Under the pieces are notes generated by a model, which had not been told where the DNA came from, did no database searches, and worked only from the letters and a program-made list of their open reading frames with translations. 64,000 nt of DNA from assembly GCA_965230665.1 (NCBI GenBank), contig CBDDLM010000004.1, positions 372,001 to 436,000 of the forward strand, in the 5' to 3' direction. Source of the stretch: JAGNRR01 sp965230665 (GTDB taxonomy: Bacteria > Bacteroidota > Bacteroidia > Chitinophagales > Chitinophagaceae). Below are positions 59,810 to 64,000 of the stretch, in pieces. The translations under genes and the position numbers were made by a program. How positions within the stretch are numbered: position 1 is the first letter of the stretch; the number at the start of each line of letters is the position of its first letter.

Positions 59810-60898
59810 TTATTGAATTACAAGTTTTTCAAAGATCATATTTTCATTAATCTCAGCTTGTAAAATATAAGTCCCTGTTGCGATATTCGAAATATCTAAT
59901 TTCATTGTATTCTTTTCGAAAGAAGTTTGCAATACCCTGACTTTTTTACCTCCCAAGGTTGTCAAATACGCCTGAGCAGTTTTAATATCCTCACCAAAAC
60001 TAATACTGATACGATTACCATTTGCAGGGTTTGGATATACTTCGTAGGTTATTTTGTTGATATCAACGATCTGATTAGCAAAATTTGTTTTAAACGTTGC
60101 ATCTGGACTGTTTGTTGTCCCTACGGCATTCGTTGCAGAAATTCTATAATGATACGTTGTATTAGGTGTCAGACCAGTTAAGTTAGCCGATGCTGCAGTA
60201 GCTGTTGAACCAGTAATTGACGCAGGAGTCATAGCCGCATTACTACCATACGATGTCGTTAATCCATACTCAACGTTGGCCGTTGTTGAAGCATTATTAG
60301 CGGTAATCATAGCAGATATTGCAGCGGCTACATCAGTTATACTTGCAGAAGCCACATTGGCCACTGTAGGTATCCCTGCCGATGTACCTGCCATTTGGAA
60401 TGTTGTAGCCGTTGCATTATGTGCATCGTTCAATGTTCCTCCATCTCCGTCAGTGGCATTGCCTGCTACCGAGAAGACCACTGGACCAGTTGGTGCAGCC
60501 GGCGCTGTCCAATCAAATGTCCAAGAGGCAGAACCGGTTGAGGCCATAGTAACAGGCGTGGAGTGCGCCAATTCTTGTGTGCCGGTCAAGTTCATACCAC
60601 TACCCGCAGCTAAGGTACCCGAGTTAACCGTAAGGTTAAACCCAGCCCGGTTAGCGGCGTTTGTATAACTCGTATTTGCAACGACTAAGGTCATTGTATA
60701 AGTTTGCCCCGCATTAAAACCACTTGAAGGAATTCCAGTTACCGTTATAGTCGTAGCCGTATTTAAGGTTGAGCCATGACAAGGTGTACAACTAGTAGTA
60801 CTTTTACCAGTAATACCTCCGCTATTAGACCCTAGAATAGCATAGCTAAACGGCAATACAACTGCTAAAAAAACATAAAGTAAATTTTTATTTTTCAT
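59810..60898 (-). CDS. Secreted T9SS cargo with choice-of-anchor-V-type domain and CxxCH motif
   Basis: A 362-residue protein with signal MKNKNLLYVFLAVVLPFSYA. Near the mature N-terminus is C37-T-P-C40-H41, a possible single c-type haem site. It is followed by a reeler-like beta domain (GFNAGQTYTMTLVVANTSY, RAGFNLTVNSGTL), as in the family called choice-of-anchor V. A fibronectin type III-like domain (about 200-275) and a type A sorting domain (TYEVYPNPANGNRI, then GTYILQAEIN) complete the protein. Haem attachment is unproven; the cysteines could also form a disulfide. Confidence 0.8.
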   Translation of the reverse strand: MKNKNLLYVFLAVVLPFSYAILGSNSGGITGKSTTSCTPCHGSTLNTATTITVTGIPSSGFNAGQTYTMTLVVANTSYTNAANRAGFNLTVNSGTLAAGSGMNLTGTQELAHSTPVTMASTGSASWTFDWTAPAAPTGPVVFSVAGNATDGDGGTLNDAHNATATTFQMAGTSAGIPTVANVASASITDVAAAISAMITANNASTTANVEYGLTTSYGSNAAMTPASITGSTATAASANLTGLTPNTTYHYRISATNAVGTTNSPDATFKTNFANQIVDINKITYEVYPNPANGNRISISFGEDIKTAQAYLTTLGGKKVRVLQTSFEKNTMKLDISNIATGTYILQAEINENMIFEKLVIQ

Positions 60899-61036
60899 AT
60901 AAGAAGAACGATTGTTTGATTCCTAAAGTTAAAGTAAATAAGGGAAAATGTCAAGTCACACTTATCCCGTAAGGTTATTTTCCTTAAAAAGTCCAATAGG
61001 TTTGTATAATAATACAAGCAGGAATAGATCAAACCG

Positions 61037-63904
61037 CTACTTCAGCTCTATTTCATCTATAAAGATATAAGCAGGATTTCCTCGACCAGGGTGCCATTCG
61101 GGCAATGCCCCATAGTTTTTGGCAGTTACTTTATAATAATGACCATTAGAAGAGCCATTCAAGGGTTTAGTTGTTGATACTTTATAAATAGAGATTTGAT
61201 CATCGTCTCTACCCTTCCTATTAGCTAATGATACAGTTTCTACTAAGTTCCATTGCACAGAATCTTTACTTTCATAAAAGGAGACTTCAGTAGGGTAAAA
61301 TATCCATGCCCTTTGATCCTGCAGAAAATTAGCATGTAAACTACTCACCTCTAGATCTCCAGTATAGTGAATTACTGTTTCAAAATCTTGACCTTGATAA
61401 CCTTGCCAGTTTCCTGCACGCCAATTTTTTTTCCCATAAATTCCATCCACTAAACCCATAGGTCCCCCAGCATGATACGTTTTCGAGTATTTCGAGTTCA
61501 AATACACCTTCCTGTCATTTGGTAATTTGGTAAAGAATGTCGTCTGTTTAGGACTATATTGTATCCTAGCGCCCCCATCTTGTTTCGCCGCGAAAAATGT
61601 TAATCGGGCATCGTCATTAATTTTTAATTTAAGGCTACTATTTCCATGCACAATGGTTTGAGCGTTTCCTAAACGATAATAAATAGGTGCACCACTCGGA
61701 GATTGTATTTCAAACTCTAAAGCATCTTGAAAACTACGCTCTGCCTTGACGATAAAAGGATTGGCAACAAAGGCTCCAGAAGACTTAAAGGAACTTTGAG
61801 GTTGTTGAACATCATGAAATCTTGAATAAAAATTAGCACCCTCTTTAATCTGAGCATCTATTCCATTCCTAAAAGTATAAGCGGACTTATCCACGGAGAT
61901 TTGGGTATCGTCTATCTTAAACGTCACATACTTGGAGTTGCCTGGACAAACAGGATAGGCTCCCATTCTATTCATAACGTACCAAGCACTCATCTGTCCA
62001 CAATCTTCGTTACCTATGTATCCATCGGGAGAGTTTGTATAAAAATCACGCATAATCTTTTTAATCAATTCATTCCCTTTATCCTTCTTACCTATTAGAT
62101 GATATAGATAGACAATATGATGACTAGGTTCATTACCATGTGCATATTGACCTATTAAACCAGTAATATCACTTTGCTGCCTTCCCTCTGTTTCTTTTTT
62201 TGCTGTAAATAGTTCATCCAACTTATTTTCAAATTTCTTTTTGCCACCATGAAGAGCCACTAATTGGTCTACATCGTGCGGCACATAAAAACTATATTGC
62301 CAAGAGTTTGCTTCTGTATAATTGTTATCTACCAAGTAAGGAGAAAATGGCTGCATAAGTGTTGCGTTTTTTCTTGCTCTCATAAAACCTGTGGTAGGAT
62401 CGTATACATTCATCCAGTTATGAGAACGCTTCTCGAATAAAAGATATTCCTCTTTCTTTCCAAGTGCGTTGGCCATTTGGGCAATACACCAATCATTATA
62501 GGCATACTCCAAAGTCTTGCTTACGCTTTCATGATCATCTTCAGCACGAACATACCCATATCTCATATAGGATTTGAGTGCCTCAGAATCCTCTGTTGCG
62601 ATACTTACCATAGCCTCCAAAGCCTTTTCCGCATCATAACCTCTTATTCCTTTGTTATACGCATCCCATATTACACTTACTACATGATATCCAATCATGC
62701 AATTCGTCTCATTACTACTTAATTCCCAAACGGGCAATCTTCCTCCTTCTTCATACTGCCTAATAAAAGTATTGATAAAGTCATTGGTTCTTTTTTTATC
62801 AATAATTGTAAGCAATGGATGCAGGGTTCTATAGGTATCCCAAAGTGAGAAAACCGTATAGTAATCAAACGTGCCATCTGTTGAATGTATTTGATCATCG
62901 CGCCCACGATATCGATGATCAACATCACTATAGATATTAGGTGCAATCATACTATGATAGAGCGCCGTGTAAAAAATAACCGTTTCATCAGCCCGTTTCC
63001 CAGTTGTCTTACTTCCAATTTTTATTTTACCTAGTTCTTTATTCCATTCTCTCTGTACTTTTTTTCTTGTTTTGTCAAAACTCCAATGAGGGATCTCTGC
63101 TTTCAAATTCTTTTTGGCCCCTTCCATATCAACCCCGCTTAAACCTACCTTTATCTTGACATTCCGATGTACTGTATTCTTTGCACTATTTATTGAATGC
63201 TTTAATCGTATCAGCGCTCTAGGACTCTTCTGTAAAGAAATGGCGTGAGTTTTACTCCTCTTTCTTATGGGTTCATATAATATGCGGTCTATCTCTTGTT
63301 CAAATTTTATTTCGAAAAAAACCTTTTGGTTTGTAGCCCAGGCTTTTGAAAAACGGTATCCTCTTATGGTATGTTTATCTACCATATCCATTCGACTATC
63401 TAGTAATTCATCACGATGTGCAAGATCCAATACCACATAATGATCAGCATTTTTAGGATAGGTGTATTGGTGAAAACCACAACGTTTGCTCGTGGTTAGT
63501 GCTACATGCACCTGCGGATCGTTCAAGTAGACTTCATAATACCCAGCTTCAGCTTTTTCCTTGTTATGCGAAAAGGAACTCTTATAATCATAATTATCTA
63601 AACGCATTTTTTTTGTGACTGGCATTAATAAAATATCACCGTAATCACTTACACCTGTACCACTTAAATGCGTATGACTAAAACCATAAATTATAGAGTC
63701 CGAGTAATGATACCCGCCACAGCCGTCCCAACTACCATCAATCCGAGTATCAGGACTTAATTGACAAAATCCGAATGGAGCCGTTGCCCCAGGAAAGGTA
63801 TGACCGTGCCCACCTGTTCCTATGAAAGGATTTACATGCTTGGCCAAGTTCTGGGCAAAAGTTAAACTAGGGAGTAATAGAAAAAATAGAATACGCCGTA
63901 TCAC
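61037..63904 (-). CDS. GH92-family glycosidase (alpha-mannosidase type), exported
   Basis: A 955-residue exported enzyme with signal MIRRILFFLLLPSLTFAQ. It opens with the GH92 hallmark VNPFIGTGGHGHTFPGATAPFG. Further blocks are WDTYRTLHPLL, GNEPSHHIVYLYHLIG and GNEDCGQMSAWYVMNRMG, whose glutamate should be the general acid. Family members are calcium-dependent exo-alpha-mannosidases that trim N-glycans. A C-terminal chitobiase-like strand (SGAPIYYRLG) and a discoidin-like module (NWRAGNWQGYQGQDFE, residues ~800-955) follow, probably for sugar binding. No SusCD pair or other glycosidase is adjacent. Confidence 0.93.
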   Translation of the reverse strand: MIRRILFFLLLPSLTFAQNLAKHVNPFIGTGGHGHTFPGATAPFGFCQLSPDTRIDGSWDGCGGYHYSDSIIYGFSHTHLSGTGVSDYGDILLMPVTKKMRLDNYDYKSSFSHNKEKAEAGYYEVYLNDPQVHVALTTSKRCGFHQYTYPKNADHYVVLDLAHRDELLDSRMDMVDKHTIRGYRFSKAWATNQKVFFEIKFEQEIDRILYEPIRKRSKTHAISLQKSPRALIRLKHSINSAKNTVHRNVKIKVGLSGVDMEGAKKNLKAEIPHWSFDKTRKKVQREWNKELGKIKIGSKTTGKRADETVIFYTALYHSMIAPNIYSDVDHRYRGRDDQIHSTDGTFDYYTVFSLWDTYRTLHPLLTIIDKKRTNDFINTFIRQYEEGGRLPVWELSSNETNCMIGYHVVSVIWDAYNKGIRGYDAEKALEAMVSIATEDSEALKSYMRYGYVRAEDDHESVSKTLEYAYNDWCIAQMANALGKKEEYLLFEKRSHNWMNVYDPTTGFMRARKNATLMQPFSPYLVDNNYTEANSWQYSFYVPHDVDQLVALHGGKKKFENKLDELFTAKKETEGRQQSDITGLIGQYAHGNEPSHHIVYLYHLIGKKDKGNELIKKIMRDFYTNSPDGYIGNEDCGQMSAWYVMNRMGAYPVCPGNSKYVTFKIDDTQISVDKSAYTFRNGIDAQIKEGANFYSRFHDVQQPQSSFKSSGAFVANPFIVKAERSFQDALEFEIQSPSGAPIYYRLGNAQTIVHGNSSLKLKINDDARLTFFAAKQDGGARIQYSPKQTTFFTKLPNDRKVYLNSKYSKTYHAGGPMGLVDGIYGKKNWRAGNWQGYQGQDFETVIHYTGDLEVSSLHANFLQDQRAWIFYPTEVSFYESKDSVQWNLVETVSLANRKGRDDDQISIYKVSTTKPLNGSSNGHYYKVTAKNYGALPEWHPGRGNPAYIFIDEIELK

Positions 63905-63924
63905 TTCACTAATGTAGCGCTTTT

Positions 63925-64000
63925 CTACATTAATTTGAGCGCAGCCAAACTTTTCTTAGTAAGCTCTATAATAGGAGTAGCTTTTACACCACTTCTTAAA
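63925..64000 (-). CDS. 3' end of an unidentified gene (partial)
   Basis: On the minus strand the frame from base 63999 is open and ends with TAG at 63927-63925, giving 24 residues (LRSGVKATPIIELTKKSLAA and onward). A small hairpin AATGTAG/CTACATT (63911-63917, 63925-63931) overlaps the stop. The tail looks like protein-coding sequence on the same strand as the GH92 gene, 20 bases upstream of it, but it is too short to identify. Confidence 0.35.
   Translation of the reverse strand, partial: LRSGVKATPIIELTKKSLAALKLM

Noticed and set aside
60276..60668. 130-codon Ala/Val-rich plus-strand frame
   Set aside because: It is antisense to the repetitive Thr/Ala-rich T9SS cargo gene. The low-complexity composition explains the long open frame.
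1..64000. CRISPR array, tRNA/rRNA genes, insertion sequences or prophage
   Set aside because: No regularly spaced repeats, no cloverleaf-like sequence in the gaps, and no transposase, integrase or phage structural gene were seen.

Overview
The window is AT-rich chromosomal DNA from a member of the Bacteroidota. Four lines of evidence support this. Four secreted proteins end in type IX secretion (T9SS) type A sorting domains. Many genes have a TAnnTTTG -7 promoter element, sometimes with TTTG about 19-20 nt upstream, and Shine-Dalgarno sequences are mostly absent. The core genes also have Bacteroidota forms: Rho with a long Lys-rich insertion, a long-form IspH, a malic enzyme fused to phosphotransacetylase, and a DUF4293 protein. 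The class cannot be fixed from sequence alone; Saprospiria or Chitinophagia are possible. I saw no tRNA, rRNA, CRISPR array, insertion sequence or prophage.

Layout. 0-7 kb is accessory: a truncated SnoaL-like gene, a TetR regulator with a perfect palindromic operator heading two Rossmann reductases and a methyltransferase, an OsmC protein, a serine hydrolase next to a subclass-B1-type metallo-beta-lactamase, and two small predicted nucleases. 7-9.5 kb holds a DEAD-like RNA helicase overlapping an NAPE-PLD/UlaG-like metallohydrolase. 9.6-17.2 kb is the most unusual part: five tightly packed or overlapping genes for a membrane class III nucleotide cyclase, an SdiA-regulated-type propeller protein, a 1238-residue phosphatase / CotH-like-kinase / Omp85-barrel polypeptide, an HD domain fused to a Pycsar-effector (PycTM) membrane domain, and a PAP2 phosphatase. 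17.2-21.3 kb contains an ECF42-type sigma factor flanked by two YCII-family genes that share the same candidate promoter (TTGTC-N18-TCGTTATT), then a divergent VOC/HxlR pair.

21-64 kb is mainly core metabolism and information processing: sucC, proline dehydrogenase, an ECF sigma factor with a membrane-anchored barrel protein, Nif3, a zinc-ribbon coiled-coil protein, recN, fabI, an A-type Fe-S carrier, ispH, cmk, maeB, gyrB, feoAB, YceI, pckA, ferredoxin-iscX, a sigma-54 activator without a DNA-binding domain, a DciA-like protein, tpiA, an OmpH/Skp-like protein, dprA, a thioesterase, cinA, rho, T9SS cargo proteins and a GH92 glycosidase. The intergenic region in front of gyrB has two DnaA-box-like sites and short AT-rich direct repeats.

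How genes work together. maeB, pckA, sucC and proline dehydrogenase connect the TCA cycle, gluconeogenesis and amino-acid use. feoAB, the A-type carrier, ferredoxin and iscX serve iron and Fe-S supply, and IspH is a typical Fe-S client. The five-gene 9.6-17.2 kb block reads as an envelope signalling module that makes a cyclic nucleotide, senses or degrades it, and handles phosphate chemistry at the outer membrane. That functional reading is inference.
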